From assembly GCF_018812025.1 (NCBI RefSeq), contig NC_063044.1, forward strand, positions 75,301,741 to 75,365,740: DNA of 64,000 bases, in the 5' to 3' direction. The notes beneath the pieces are model-generated. The model was not told the DNA's origin and searched no databases. It worked only from the letters and a program-made list of their open reading frames with translations. This DNA comes from Megalobrama amblycephala. Its lineage: Eukaryota; Chordata; Actinopteri; Cypriniformes; Xenocyprididae. Numbering within the stretch: position 1 is the stretch's first letter; every line of letters starts with the position of its first letter. The translations under genes and the position numbers were made by a program. Of this stretch, positions 47,574-58,249 are shown piece after piece.

Positions 47574-47830
47574 AACTACCAGAAAGCATTTGGAAGGACA
47601 GAGAGATCCAGTGATCCAGAACCTGCTGAATGAAACATCATGATACTGAAGAACAAAGAACTGTTTATTCTTCATTCCTCATTCATTCATCACTGAAGAA
47701 CATGCTGATGTTCACCAGATTTACACTGTTTCAGGTCGAGACTAAAAAAACAACAGACTAAAGCACACAAAAAACAAAGTGAATTGATTATTGATTTGTT
47801 CTATAACTCTTTTTTTTATTGGCATTTTAT
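47574..47830 (+). CDS. Candidate 3' exon of zinc-finger gene
   Basis: TTGTTTTTGTCAG at 47561-47573 is a good acceptor. The stop of the finger exon lies inside a donor (CG|GTAAGT, intron from 46514). Joining 46513 to 47574 removes that stop and keeps the frame for 23 more codons to TGA at 47641-47643, after which 3' UTR-like sequence follows. The tail (AGATCCAGTGATCCAGAACC, GAACATGCTGATGTTCACC) is familiar from untranslated ends of carp-family zinc-finger genes. Coding use is inferred, and the whole exon could be UTR. Confidence 0.4.
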
Positions 47831-48379
47831 ATATATTTGACACAAGAAAGGACTAAATTGGAGGTGAAACACAAATGTATGGTGCATGGAGATATAGTGC
47901 ATTCCTGTGAGACTTTCACAATAGAATAGAATAGAATAGATTTCCTGATAGATTTTCCCATTCCTGGGAAATTTGTCTTGGACATCATGACACGATCAGT
48001 ACACAACTTCCATCCCACACAACACATAACATACATTTGTTATATAACTTTTATTATTAGGAAATACAGTTTGTTTTCTTTTCCACATCTGTGTCCACAG
48101 AAAAGTTAATATAATCAGCTATACTTTCAATGTCCATCTCATGAAAGAGTTCCCAGTCTGTAGAAGTAAAGCAGCCCTTTAAATACTGTCATCAGATCAA
48201 ACAGAAACTGTCTTCATCTTTTTAAAAGTGTTCTATAATCTGGAATCAAGTGAATCATGTTTTGATCACAGTTTGATAAAGGAGGTTTAGACTTGGCAAC
48301 ATATGCATTCTTCACATTTTCATAACATTTATCTAAAATCTTATTACCTCGAGTATCATTCTTGATATACTCTTCATAC
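47831..48379. other. No gene; short (AATAG)n run
   Basis: AT-rich; AATAGAATAGAATAG near 47921-47940. Possibly the distal 3' UTR of the zinc-finger gene, but I see no clear polyadenylation signal that decides its end. Confidence 0.35.
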
Positions 48380-48535
48380 CCCGGAAGACATCATGGTGGA
48401 GCCAGGTCTCTGTAAAGACCATCAAGCAAGAGTCAGGATACTCATGGCAAATCCTTGAGTTTATGCGTAGCTCCTCTTTGTTCCTTAAAGCCCATATGTT
48501 GCTTAAAATCGCACGTTCTGATGACATCCTTTGTT
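48380..48535 (-). pseudogene. LINE endonuclease N-terminal fragment
   Basis: The minus strand encodes a run with NIWALRNKEELRI, CHEY and LMVFTETWLHHD, the beginning of the apurinic-type endonuclease of CR1/L2-like LINE ORF2 (TETWL motif). Only about 50 codons remain before similarity is lost near 48380. No reverse transcriptase follows. It is an isolated fragment. Confidence 0.7.
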
Positions 48536-48589
48536 TATTATGTAGAACAAAAGTTTTGAAAATTAAGTTCATGAACAATGTTTAGAGGA

Positions 48590-50032
48590 CTTGATGGATG
48601 AGATGGATTTGGAATTCCCCCAAAGTAAGTATAAAAAGACTAAGGAGTGAAGCACCTCTGCATTAAGCATGAAGGACACCTGATACGCTATCGATGGACG
48701 CTTAACAACATCCCCAGTATTGCTGATTAAAGGATTATTAAGCTTTTTAGCTGAAGCTGATTTTAAGTTTTATTTTATTTGACATTAACACCTTTGTATT
48801 GTAACCAATAAAATAAGTGTTACTATTGCCTTCTGTGAGACTTTACTTATAACTACAAACTGAGCATCAAAAAAGAAGCAGCACAAGAGCTTCATTGCTG
48901 AAGAGCTTCAACCTGCGGCGGGTGAGAACTTTATGATTTGGTAGATTTGACTATCCTGACCCTACCTGAATAATCATTGGGTTAAATGTGTACGATGAAA
49001 GGTCACAGTGACTAAGAAGATCTATGTGTCTAATTTGCATTTTTGCAAGATTTATTGTGCCAAAATAAGTACATTAAGTGCAATAAGCAGTAATGTGTAA
49101 GTGGACTGCACATATCGTAGAACAAGCCTCAGTAAGAAGTAGTGAAAATAAAGTTTATCTGAAATAATAATCTACATAGGGGTATGGGGTACATAATTTC
49201 TATCATTTTTTGTATTGAGCTTATAAACACTTGCACCTTAATATGAACATAAGAAATAAAATGCAGGAAAATGTCTCGCAAATACATTTGAATTTTGTTT
49301 ACACATACAACAAGTGCCCCTTGCATAAAACGGTCACCTTTTCATGTATATAGACACTATGGGATGCAGACAAATCTGAACATGTAAATAAGTGCAGTCA
49401 GTCTGTCTGTGGTGTGGATGGCACACTCATTTTATAAAGGGAAACATGGATCCCAATGCTGATCCATCTTTCAGTCTTCTTAAAATTGCAACATGAATCA
49501 TTATGTTAGCCTATATGTATTGTCTCTCTTGAGTGAACGTGACACACAGCACTATGAGTTTTATATAGAATAGTGAAACAATTATATTGAAATATATTGA
49601 AACAATGCATAATGGACAGAAATGTGAAGGAAAAATGACAATTTTAGTAACAATACAACATTAAAAAAAAGATATTCTAAGCCACTAATCCCACTCCAAC
49701 ATGTAAACCTAGCCATAATTATTTCTTATAAATATGAATAGTTATAAAGAAAAACATAGACAAAAAAAGCAGAGTCAGCAGGGAAAAAAAACAAAATAAT
49801 GAGTTTAATCATTCATTAAGTACAAAAATTGAGTAAAAATAAAAGCGAATGAGATTGGTCTCTTTGCTTCTCTTCTCTTGATATGCTTTGGTTCTTATAA
49901 GTCAGTAAAGAGAGAGATCTGTTTCCATTCAAAACTACATGAAATAATATCTTGTATTTGCATGAAGAGTAGAACTGGAAGAGAAACTAGATGTTCTGAA
50001 GAAAAACAATGAAGAATGAGTTAAAATCAGAT
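48590..50032. other. No recognised gene
   Basis: AT-rich sequence without domain-bearing ORFs. AATAAAATAAG near 48809 and a TATAAAAAG near 48630 are isolated signals without supporting gene structure. Confidence 0.4.
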
Positions 50033-50115
50033 TCATGTCTCTCTTAAAAGTGTTATGGCCTCTTCATCAGATTTTTTGGCTTTCGTTTTTCCTCTCTTGT
50101 TCACGTCCATCAGAT
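50033..50115 (-). CDS. Possible terminal exon of an unknown gene
   Basis: On the minus strand TTTCTTTTAG is followed by ATCTG ATG and 25 codons rich in Lys and Glu (GKTKAKKSDEEA) to a stop at 50033-50035. The splice-like start resembles the start of the zinc-finger exon (TTTTAG TCCTG ATG). No other exon was found to the right on this strand. It could be chance. Confidence 0.2.
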
Positions 50116-50567
50116 CTAAAAGAAACATTAAATCATGTAAGTTTTCAAATGAGAGACAAACATGAAGTAAAAAGTGAAGCTCAAATTCAAGATCACTTAA
50201 GAGTCTAATAGTAATTTAATCTCAACAAATTTGGCGTGTGCATCATTAGCAAACTATTGTCGTAAGTCCCATTGAACTCTATTTGTAACGACAAAATTTG
50301 CAACCACAGTTCACTTTTGGAAACCCAACCCTGGTTTAAAAACTGGTCTGCATGATTATGAACTATTTTATTATCATGAAGATGATTTGTGTTATAAATC
50401 ACTCGTTTGGACATGAAACTTTAGATGGATCAGGCATGACATTTAATCTGTAAGCAATCACAGTTTCCTACATGGCACAAGATGAGTGGTCTCTAAACTA
50501 AACTTTTCTAAAGGTTATAACTTTTGAACCCTTTGTTCTAGAAAACTTAAATTTAGTTCACCAGATT

Positions 50568-50626
<59 letters not shown>

Positions 50627-50997
50627 AACAGATTCTTACAAAAATTTTCTCAGATGATCTTTGAACTGAGCCACACAGAAATGACGATTATTTTCTGAAT
50701 TATAACCATATTTGTTCAAAAGTTATGTCGCAAACTTAACGAGGCAGACCCAAAATAGTTTCAGAGGCTGTATCTTGGCCAAACTTTGAGCAAAATTGGT
50801 ATGCTTATTCGAAACCATGATCTAAGGTTTCATGCCAAACTCAGGAACAGTGCAACCTACAGGTCATGAGATCTGAAAAATGCTAATAACTTTAAACAGT
50901 CTGTCAGAAAATCATGAACTTAATGTATATGGATTCCTTGTGTCATGGTGAATCTGAGGATTGAAATCTGACTGAACAGATATTTGATTTTTGTTAC
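50116..50997. other. No gene; contains (TA)n at 50570-50621
   Basis: A TA tract of about 52 bp followed by an A run is the only clear feature. No supported ORF. Confidence 0.6.
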
Positions 50998-51176
50998 CCC
51001 ACATGGAAAAAACCTATATAAACATATATGTTTCAATATAGGTTTTGATATAGGTTTTACATATATGTACACATGATATAGGAAAACGGCCAATTTTATA
51101 TATGTCACATATATTAAAAACCTATATCAAACCTATATTGAAACATATATGTTTATATAGGTTTTTTCCATGTGGG
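50998..51176. mobile_element. 179-bp palindromic MITE
   Basis: The arms are about 61 bp, differ by a single-base indel and begin CCCACATGGAAAAAACCTAT at the left, ending with its complement ...CCATGTGGG at the right. The loop is about 57 bp and also AT-rich. The arms contain the internal palindrome AAACATATATGTTT. The structure would form a strong hairpin as RNA or single-stranded DNA. No TSD longer than 2-3 bases can be recognised. Confidence 0.85.
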
Positions 51177-51780
51177 ACCAATTTCACGTGTTCGTGTAGC
51201 GGTGTGTTTTCTGCGTTGTGTCGTAATCAAAGACAGACTGCGAAAAATCTTGCCATCAGGTCCTCACTTTATTCTTTATAACACAAATGGCAATATATGA
51301 GGACTTGTGCAGCATACAAACAGCATGTGGCAGCAACGCACAACGCTGAGAAAGAGAGATATTAAAAGTAACTTAAGTAAAGAAAAATAATCAATGAAAC
51401 ATCTGAATGTACATCACAGAGGGGTTTACGATTACAATCATACAAATATATCATGTGAATTCAGCTGTTACATTAAACATGGCCTTAATTGAATCACCGC
51501 AAAAACTTTGTGCGACCTACCGCTGTGATGTCTCATGCAGACTGGGAAGCAGCAAAGTGCGTCAACACCCCAAGTCAGCATGGCGGCAGGAAACCCCAAA
51601 TATGGTCATGGCAAGTGGAATCACAAAATAATTGTCTAAATACATAACTGCTACATTCGCACATACATAAGTTCTTGCATAATTAAGTTCTTTCGTTAAT
51701 TCTTAGTTTTTGCCTTGATAATAGAAAATATGAGCTAGGCATCATGTATGACAGTCAAAAATGAGATATGAGCTACAAAA
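51177..51780. other. No gene; sequence between palindrome and array
   Basis: Unlike its surroundings it is of mixed composition (GTGTAGCGGTGTGTTTTCTG at about 51200). ORF 51407-51631 has no recognisable domain. It may be an insertion that separated the two halves of one element, since the outer parts on both sides share ends. Confidence 0.35.
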
Positions 51781-51824
51781 TGACCAGATCCTGCCATTAG
51801 CTATATAGAAGACATATCTTGTAT

Positions 51825-52154
51825 GTATAGGGCATATATATGGATATGAAGAAGCAATACAGGAGACCTATATTTCCTGTATATGCACATATATGCACCT
51901 CAATTTTGCCTATATGTGGCATATATACACATATATGCAGTATATATACGCATATATGCAGCATATATATAGCATATATGCAGTATATATGCGCATATAT
52001 GCAGCATATATATAGCATATATGCAGTATATATGCGCATATATGCAGCATATATATTATCATATATGTGCATATATGCAGCATATATGTACATATACACT
52101 GCATATAGGTTTCATATATGCGCATATATCCACATATAGGTTCTTTCCATGTGG
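51825..52154. repeat. ATATGC-rich minisatellite ending in the palindrome terminus
   Basis: The core GCATATATGCAG alternates with TATATATAGC or TATATATGC in a higher-order unit of about 43 bp near 51950-52060. The end ATATAGGTTCTTTCCATGTGGGAC at 52131-52154 matches the right end of the palindrome at 51153-51178, so the array belongs to the same element family. The alternating purine-pyrimidine sequence creates spurious ORFs on both strands. Confidence 0.8.
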
Positions 52155-52204
52155 GACAGTTCCCCAAAATACCTCTTCGAAGATGACCTTGCCTGTGTTT
52201 GTTT

Positions 52205-52340
52205 CCTTATGCTGGATAGCTTAGCATGCTAATTGGTAAGCATGATTCTCACTTCAACTAGCAACTTCTGCCAGTGACGCAATGAGATGAGTGACAGGCA
52301 CCTGACATAGAGAGAGTGGGTTCGAGTCCTGTGTGGGACA
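52205..52340 (+). mobile_element. Possible tRNA-derived SINE
   Basis: A sequence like a Pol III A box (TAGCTTAGCATGCTAATTGG, 52217-52236) is followed at 52319-52329 by GGTTCGAGTCC, a perfect B box. The spacing of about 100 bp is too long for a plain tRNA, and no acceptor stem is visible, so a SINE or tRNA relic is more likely than a working tRNA gene. Confidence 0.4.
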
Positions 52341-53644
52341 AATTGTGTGCAATGTTGTGTCATTTCAGTTCCTTTAATATCCAGGTAAATATTGTACCAG
52401 TCTTTCTTACTCTTGGATTAGAAATGTGTGTTTTTGTTCATTCTGTTCATTCTCTTCTGAACTGCTGTTAATTTTGAGTTCATCCTAACTGTGCTACTGA
52501 ACCTATCTGTTCTTCATGTACATTCTATTTCATTCAGGGGCATTGATGAAGAGGTTAACGTCAGGCTACGACATAGGCTGCGTGTGACACGACGGCGTAC
52601 ACTTGACGCAGAAGTATAAATCAGCTTTAAGGGCTTATACAAAGCAAACAGAGGAGCAAAAAAAAAAAAACTAATAAAAAAAACACACATGAACAGAGGA
52701 AACTAATCAAATCAGTAACCTAGGATACAAACAGACCGGCAAATGAGGAGAATTCAACTGATCAACCGACAAGAAAACTGACTAAAAACCTGAAGACAGA
52801 AAGTACATGAAAACTGAATAAAAACAAACTATAAACATTAACAAAGTAAACCAAACAAGTAACAGCTGGCAGTCGCTGGCAACTTTTATAAAAATGCGCT
52901 GGCAGGGAAAAGATTTAACATGTTCTTCAGCATCATGAATGAATGAAGCATGAGTGTCAGAACCATTGTATATGGGTGGGACAAGACCCTCCCAATTTTT
53001 AAGGTCAATGATATTAGACCCACTTACTTTTACCATCTCTAATTCAGTGCATGTATGTGTTCACTTTTCAGTGCACCATCAGTCAAATCCATTCCAGTTA
53101 ATAAATTAAACACTTACACTATGTTGTTAGCAGTCATTGCTAGGCTAGCTAGCTAGATATCTACAGTACATCAATCAACTAGTGTTAGCAGCTCTGGTCA
53201 ATGAGAGAAGCTAGTTGTTACCAATGCAGCGTGTTGAAATTAAAGCTAAGGTGTTACAGTACAGTTATTCTCATTGTAAGACTTGATTTTCCTGCTAAGA
53301 CAAAAACTGAAATCAAACACCCTGCAATAAAGTTATAAAACTCATCTGAAGAGAAGATCTCAAAGAAATAGCATAGGACAATCTTCTGAAATCATTATGA
53401 CCAGTAGATTATTGGAGTCCATATTTCCACAAATCTGCATCAGGATCGATTCAAACTAAAGGCCAATATAGGAGCATGTAAGCACATCATAGGACTTTTT
53501 GATTTTTGTCTATCAACTGGCTTAGCAATTTGCAGTATTGTGACTAAGGAAACTGTGTTTTTATATGAACAAGCATGTGGTGGTTTGACTCAAATGTATT
53601 AGTAACTCTGTACCCTCTGAGAATCAGAACTGGTGAGTTTGTGT
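52341..53644. other. No gene; repeat end at 52560-52635
   Basis: CGACGGCGTACACTTGACGCAGAAGTATAAATCAG marks a common cypriniform repeat end (given in two parts: GACGGCGTACACTTGACGC then AGAAGTATAAATCAG). The remainder is AT-rich, with GCTAGCTAGCTAG near 53145. No supported ORF. Confidence 0.45.
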
Positions 53645-53795
53645 CGTGAGATCCACGCAAACCTGGAGCATGTGACTATAAGGGATATGGGTCCGTAATG
53701 AACGAATAATTGAAAGTATGGGATACCCAGAATAATCAAATATCTACATTAATACATGACCAATGATAAATTTCTAATTGGAAACACAACCTAAG
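53645..53795. repeat. Segment F, first copy
   Basis: AGATCCACGCAAACCTGG through GGAAACACAACCTAAGAGTAA matches 55728-55890 in the same orientation with about one in ten bases changed. It is part of a tandem duplication of zinc-finger flank sequence. Confidence 0.8.
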
Positions 53796-53799
53796 AGTA

Positions 53800-54037
53800 A
53801 AAATAAGATATATAATCTTGTTTTCAGTTTGGATTAAGATTATTTTGCTTACCCCACTGGCAGATAATTTTGCTTGTTTTAAGGAAAAACTCACTTGATT
53901 TTGTCTTATTTTTCCTAAAAAGAAGAAAATAATTTTTACTTGTCAAGAAAATGCTTCTTGATCTAAGAATTTTTAGATATTTGGACTGGAAACAAGACAA
54001 AAATTCTAAGTAAGAACAGCATTTTTTGCAGTGTTGT
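53800..54037. mobile_element. Common fish non-autonomous DNA repeat
   Basis: CTTGTTTTAAGGAAAAACTC, GACTGGAAACAAGACAAAAA and the end AGCATTTTTTGCAGTG are hallmarks of a very abundant cypriniform repeat. It follows segment F here and is absent after the F copy at 55728, so it inserted after that duplication. Confidence 0.65.
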
Positions 54038-54375
54038 TATTTATTAGGGACAAGTAAATTGATTATTTGTCAAATTTGAGTGACATTTTAGTATTTTTTG
54101 AGTTTAATGTGTTTAAAAAGATAGATAGTTAATCTAGTTAATGATTTAATGCACTGAGCTCTGCAGTCACAACACTCTACAACAGCAAAATGCTACATTT
54201 CTTTTAAGCCTAATTCCTAGTCAAATTAGAATGATTTCTTAGTTTTATATATCATTTGTGATTATATCTATAGATATGATCAGATGTGCAGTCTGCCAAT
54301 GATATTAGAGCGACAGCACTAGGAACGCCCACAAGCGACTTCACAGTAAACTAGTGACATGGTGTGAACAGGGCT

Positions 54376-54715
54376 TGACAGCTGGCTTCTGTGCACGTGA
54401 TTTAGGTGTTTGTGCGCATACAACTTGAAATTACAATAAACAAGTGTACATTATGAAGGGTTGGATTCTCAATATATATCTTTTTAGAGAATTATAATTG
54501 TTAACCAACATTTATCCTTCTAAATATTTGAATGACTTTGTCAACGTATGTTAAAGCATTTATTTTCCTTTGCATCTTCAAACACTAGAGAATAAGTTTG
54601 AATATTGTCTGTACCTCTCACTGAGAGAAAAGTACAACTTATCAGTATGTTTTGGGAATCTTTCCTGTTTATAGTTAAAGCTCGGGCCAACTTCAACCTT
54701 GAAGCAGCTGTGAAT
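54376..54715. repeat. Segments C and E, middle copy
   Basis: 54376-54460 (GACAGCTGGCTTCTGTGC) matches segment C of the 16-kb copies (5605 and 31570). 54460-54715 (ATATATCTTTTTAGAGAAT, CTCTCACTGAGAGAAAAGTA, TCAGTATGTTTTGGG) matches 63785-64000. No gene is supported in the overlapping short ORFs at 54578-54944. Confidence 0.75.
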
Positions 54716-55081
54716 CTTGTGTATCTGTGTATGTGCGCTAGTGTTCTGTGCAGGTCCTGTATTGATACTGATGGACAACTGGCATTCTACTGGAGACCTG
54801 CCAATGCCTTTCCATGATCTAGAAGATCCAACTGTGCCTAAATCCAGGGTCCGAGCGTCAGAAGCCTGTCAGTCCATGTGTGGAAAATTGCTAATTTTGT
54901 CTATTTTTCTTAGCCAATCAGAATCATTCAACCTGAAGAAATGACATAGGTAGTAGACTCTGTTAGAGTATAAGTGCAGTGGAAATGTGAATGTACAAAG
55001 AGCGGCCTACAAACTCCTTGTGAGACTTCTGCTGATGAAACTGCAAACTATTCTTCATTAAAATTTTATTACTTTTACTTT

Positions 55082-55304
55082 AAAGGGGTCTGAGATCATA
55101 TGGAGTGTTCAAATATGGACCAAAAATCACTGCACTCAGACCCCTGTAAAGGACCAACACCCTTAGGCTATAAAAGCAATTGTTTAAATAAAAGGCACCA
55201 GAATACAGGATATTGGATCTACTCCACTAAAACAATTTCCCACCCACATTTTGTTTTTCTTTTGTTGTTTCTGTTCACCCATGGAATGAAGAATAATCAC
55301 CAAC
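55082..55304 (-). other. Segment D: intron start after orphan zinc-finger exon
   Basis: Matches 5925-6144 and 31890-32109 base for base over most of its length, from AAAGGGGTCTGAGATCATAT to the donor at 55303. Read on the minus strand it lies just downstream of the orphan exon. Confidence 0.75.
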
Positions 55305-55398
55305 CTCTTTCTTCTTCAGTGTGTTTCATTCTGCAGGGTTCTGGATCACTCATGTTCTCACTGTCCTCTTTAATAAACTCAGTCTTTGCAGATTTCAG
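55305..55398 (-). pseudogene. Orphan first exon of a zinc-finger gene
   Basis: On the minus strand, an open frame reads KSAKTEFIKEDSEN-MSDPEPCRMKHTEEER and ends in a GT donor after one extra base, the same phase as the zinc-finger exon at 44758 requires. The residues TEFIKE and MSDPEPC are characteristic of the N-terminus of many carp-family C2H2 proteins. The expected first Met codon position holds CTG (55398-55396), leaving ATG 55353 as the first Met. No finger exon follows on the minus strand within the window, so it is an orphan. Confidence 0.6.
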
Positions 55399-55429
55399 CT
55401 CTTCCTGATGCGTTGATGCTCCTCTGATG

Positions 55430-55600
55430 GGAATATTCCAGCATTTATTGATGAACTGCTGTGGGAGGAGCTTCACTGATGATGTGAATGCTGTGGGAGG
55501 AGCTTCACTAACTGTGTAAATGTTGTGGGAGGAGATTCACTGATGAATTCCAGTGTGGGAGGAGCTGATCTGCCAAAATCACAAATATGTAACTGAGCTT
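55430..55600 (-). promoter_or_regulatory. Promoter of orphan exon, four CTCCTCCCAC-type motifs
   Basis: GTGGGAGGAG (complement CTCCTCCCAC) lies at 55461, 55493, 55525 and 55555, about 32 bp apart, directly upstream of the orphan exon on the minus strand. AGTGAAGCTCCTCCCAC and GCAGATCAGCTCC are shared with the promoter blocks at 12590 and 38545. Confidence 0.58.
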
Positions 55601-55727
55601 GTTTTGTACATAAAGTAATCAACAAATCCCCTCAGTCTGTTGCCAACAATGAAATGGGCAGCTCTGTTAATATTGATGATCCTCAGACTATCAACACTCA
55701 TTCAACAAGACATTCAGATCATCTCAC

Positions 55728-55890
55728 AGATCCACGCAAACCTGGGGCATGTGACTAAGCGACATGGGTCCATAATGAACGAATAATTAAAAGTATGGGA
55801 TACCCAGAATGTTCAAATATCTACATTATTACATAACAAATGATTCATTTCTAATCATTGGTTCTTGGAAACACAATCTAAGAGTAATAA
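55728..55890. repeat. Segment F, second copy
   Basis: Same orientation as 53645-53795; lacks the DNA repeat that follows the first copy. Confidence 0.8.
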
Positions 55891-56194
55891 TCATTTGAAA
55901 TTGGAGTCAGATTAAATGAGTGAAATTAAGTGAACTTCACAAGGGCGCTGAAAAGACTGAAACACGCGTTAACCTTCGCCCAGGCCTTTGGATTCCGTTT
56001 TTGGGCCCATGGGGGGTTCCTTACATCATTGACTAGCAACATTGAAACCCATTATAGAATGACAGAAGACACTCCTACTGTAAAAATCCTGAACACTGTG
56101 TGTGTCTGTGTGTGTGTGTAGCCAACCAACCATTAAAGAAAGACATTTTTAGTGCACTGAAATACAAAGTAATACCCTATATAATTAAATAATA
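55891..56194. other. No gene; short (TG)n
   Basis: The ORF at 55930-56121 ends in a (TG)n run near 56097-56120 and has no domain; treated as non-coding. Confidence 0.5.
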
Positions 56195-56300
56195 AAGAGA
56201 TGAGCCAAATGAAAAAGGACCTAGTTCTTGTCACGTACACACTGTCCCTAAAAGAGGACTGAGATCCTTTTTTGGTCCATTTAAGTAGGAAAGATATATG
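56195..56300. repeat. Segment A, diverged copy
   Basis: GAAAAAGGACCTAGTTCTTG ... AAAAGAGGACTGAGATCC ... TTTTTTGGTCC resembles 4870-4950. Segment B follows at about 57925, so the Tc1 element inserted between A and B. Confidence 0.75.
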
Positions 56301-56348
56301 TTTGTAAAGATTTATTAATTAAATAATTTAATTTATTGTATATATATA

Positions 56349-57915
56349 CAGTGGTGGTCAGAATTATTGGCACCCTTGGTAAATATGATCAAAGATGATT
56401 ATAAAAAAATAAATCTGCATTGTTTATCCTTTTGATCTTTAATTCATAAAATGAGCAAAAATCTAACCGTTCATTGAAGGAAAAGAATTGAAAGTGGGGG
56501 GAAAATAACATTATGAAATAAATGTTTTTCTCCAAAACACATTGGCCACAATTATTGGCACCCCTAGAATTTTTTTTATTATAAAATATCTCTGAAGTAT
56601 ATTCCCATTCATATTTAAATTTTTTTTTAGCTCACTAGAGTGATCATGAACATGAAATTGTCCAGCCATGACTTCCTGTTCCACAGGAGTATAAACATGA
56701 GGAAACACAAAGGCCAAATTCCCATAATCATTCATCACAATGAGTAAAACCACAGAATATAGTTCTGATGTGCAGCAAAAGATTGTTGAGCTTCACAAAA
56801 TAGAAAGTGGCTGTAAGAAAATAGCTAAAGCATTGAAAATCCCCATTTCCACTATCAAGGAAATAATTAAGAAGTTCCAATCAACTGAAGATGTTACAAA
56901 TCTGCCTGGAAGAGGATGTGTGTCTAAATCGTCCTAATGCACAGTGAGGAGGAAAGTTTGAGTGGCCAAAGACTCTCCAAAGATCACAGCTGGAGAATTG
57001 CAGAGATTAGTTGAGTCTTGAGTCTCAGAAAGCCTAAAAAAAAAGATCAAACAGCACCTACATCCCCACAAGTTGTTCGGAAAAATCCTCTGCTCTCATC
57101 CAGAAACAATCTCCAGCATATTCAGTTGTCAGACACGACTGGAACTTCAAACGGGACTAGCTTCTATGGTCAGATGAAACTAAAACAAGAGCTTCTTGGC
57201 AGCAAACCACCAGATGGGTTTGGTGCACACACGGATAAAAAGTACCCCATGCCCACGGTTAAATACACTGCTGGATCTTTAATGTTGTGGGCCTATTTTT
57301 GTGCTGGAGATCCTGGACATTTTGTTCAGATACATGGCATCATGGATTCTATCAAATACTAACAGATAAAAAAGTCAAAACCTGACTGCTTCTGCTAGAA
57401 ATCCAATAATGGGCCATGGTTGGATCTTCCATCAGGACAATGATCCAAAACAAACATCAAAACCAGCACAAAAATGTGTCACTGAGCACAAAATGAAGCT
57501 TCTGCCATGACCATCCCAGTCCCCTGACCTGAACCCTAAAGAAATGAGTGGAGTGAACTGAAGGATCTGGAGAGATTCTGCATGAAGGAATGATCTCTGA
57601 TCTCTTGTCAGGTGTTCTCCAAACTCATCAGGCATTATAGAAGAAGACTCAGTGCTGTTATCTTGGCAAAAGGAGGTTGCAAAAAGTATTTAACAAAAGG
57701 GTGCCAATAATTGTGGCCAATGTGTTTTGGAGAAAAAACATTTATTTCATAATGTGATTTTCTCCCCACTTTCAATTCTTTTCCTTCAATGAAAGATTAG
57801 ATTTTTGCTAATTTTATGAATTAAAGATCAAAAGGATAAACAATGCAGATTTATTTTTTTTATAATCATCTTTGATCATATTTACCAAGGGTGCCAATAA
57901 TTCTGACCACCACTA
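56349..57915 (+). mobile_element. Tc1-type transposon with long inverted repeats
   Basis: The left arm 56349-56570 and right arm 57699-57915 are inverted copies of about 220 bp (CAGTGGTGGTCAGAATTATT outward, AATTATTGGCACCC near both ends of each arm). It lies in a TA-rich target; the last base of the right end is mutated. Such IR/DR-type arms hold transposase binding sites at both ends. The length of 1.57 kb is typical of the family. Confidence 0.95.
56740..57560 (+). pseudogene. Tc1 transposase, broken
   Basis: 56740-56937 encodes the N-terminal DNA-binding part (QQKIVELH, GCKKIAKAL, PISTIKEIIKKF). Frameshifts follow, then WSDET-like and GAHTDKKYPMPTVKY-like sequence at about 57150-57360, HQDNDP at about 57435 and SPDLNPKE at about 57520, which are the regions of the DDE catalytic residues. 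A TGA lies just before the last motif. Several stops make it inactive. Confidence 0.9.
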
Positions 57916-58160
57916 CATATATATAATTACATTGCTACAAATGGTGTTGAATGAGCTTAACTCTAAGTTGTTTATCTTTTGATACTGTATTGATTTAATA
58001 AAATGTGTTCTTTATGACAATTTTTTCTAAAATTGAAAAAAAAAAAAATTATATTGGCAATATATCACCTTTCTTACAATAACGCAATATATCACAATAT
58101 ATCATATTTTAACCCCTGTATCGTGATATGTATTGTATCATTATATTATATATTATAATG
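57916..58160. repeat. Segment B remnant and AT-rich stretch
   Basis: 57925-57985 (GAATGAGCTTAACTCTAAGTTGTTTATC) matches 5140-5175. The rest consists of A-rich and ATATATCA-rich sequence. Confidence 0.6.
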
Positions 58161-58249
58161 CAGGGTATCCGCGGGTCATTAAAAAGCATTAAAAGTGAAA
58201 ATTAAGACCTTAAATGGCATTAAGAAGCATTAAATTTGATTCCTACAGG

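Noticed and set aside
47412..47633. 73-codon plus-strand ORF
   Set aside because: Runs through the likely intron-exon border at 47573 in a frame different from the spliced extension; no domain.
51797..52224. Tyr/Ile-rich ORFs on both strands (about 70-100 codons)
   Set aside because: They are products of the alternating ATATGC minisatellite, open in several frames at once.
52205..52340. Functional tRNA gene
   Set aside because: A and B boxes are about 100 bp apart and no acceptor stem or anticodon arm can be drawn.
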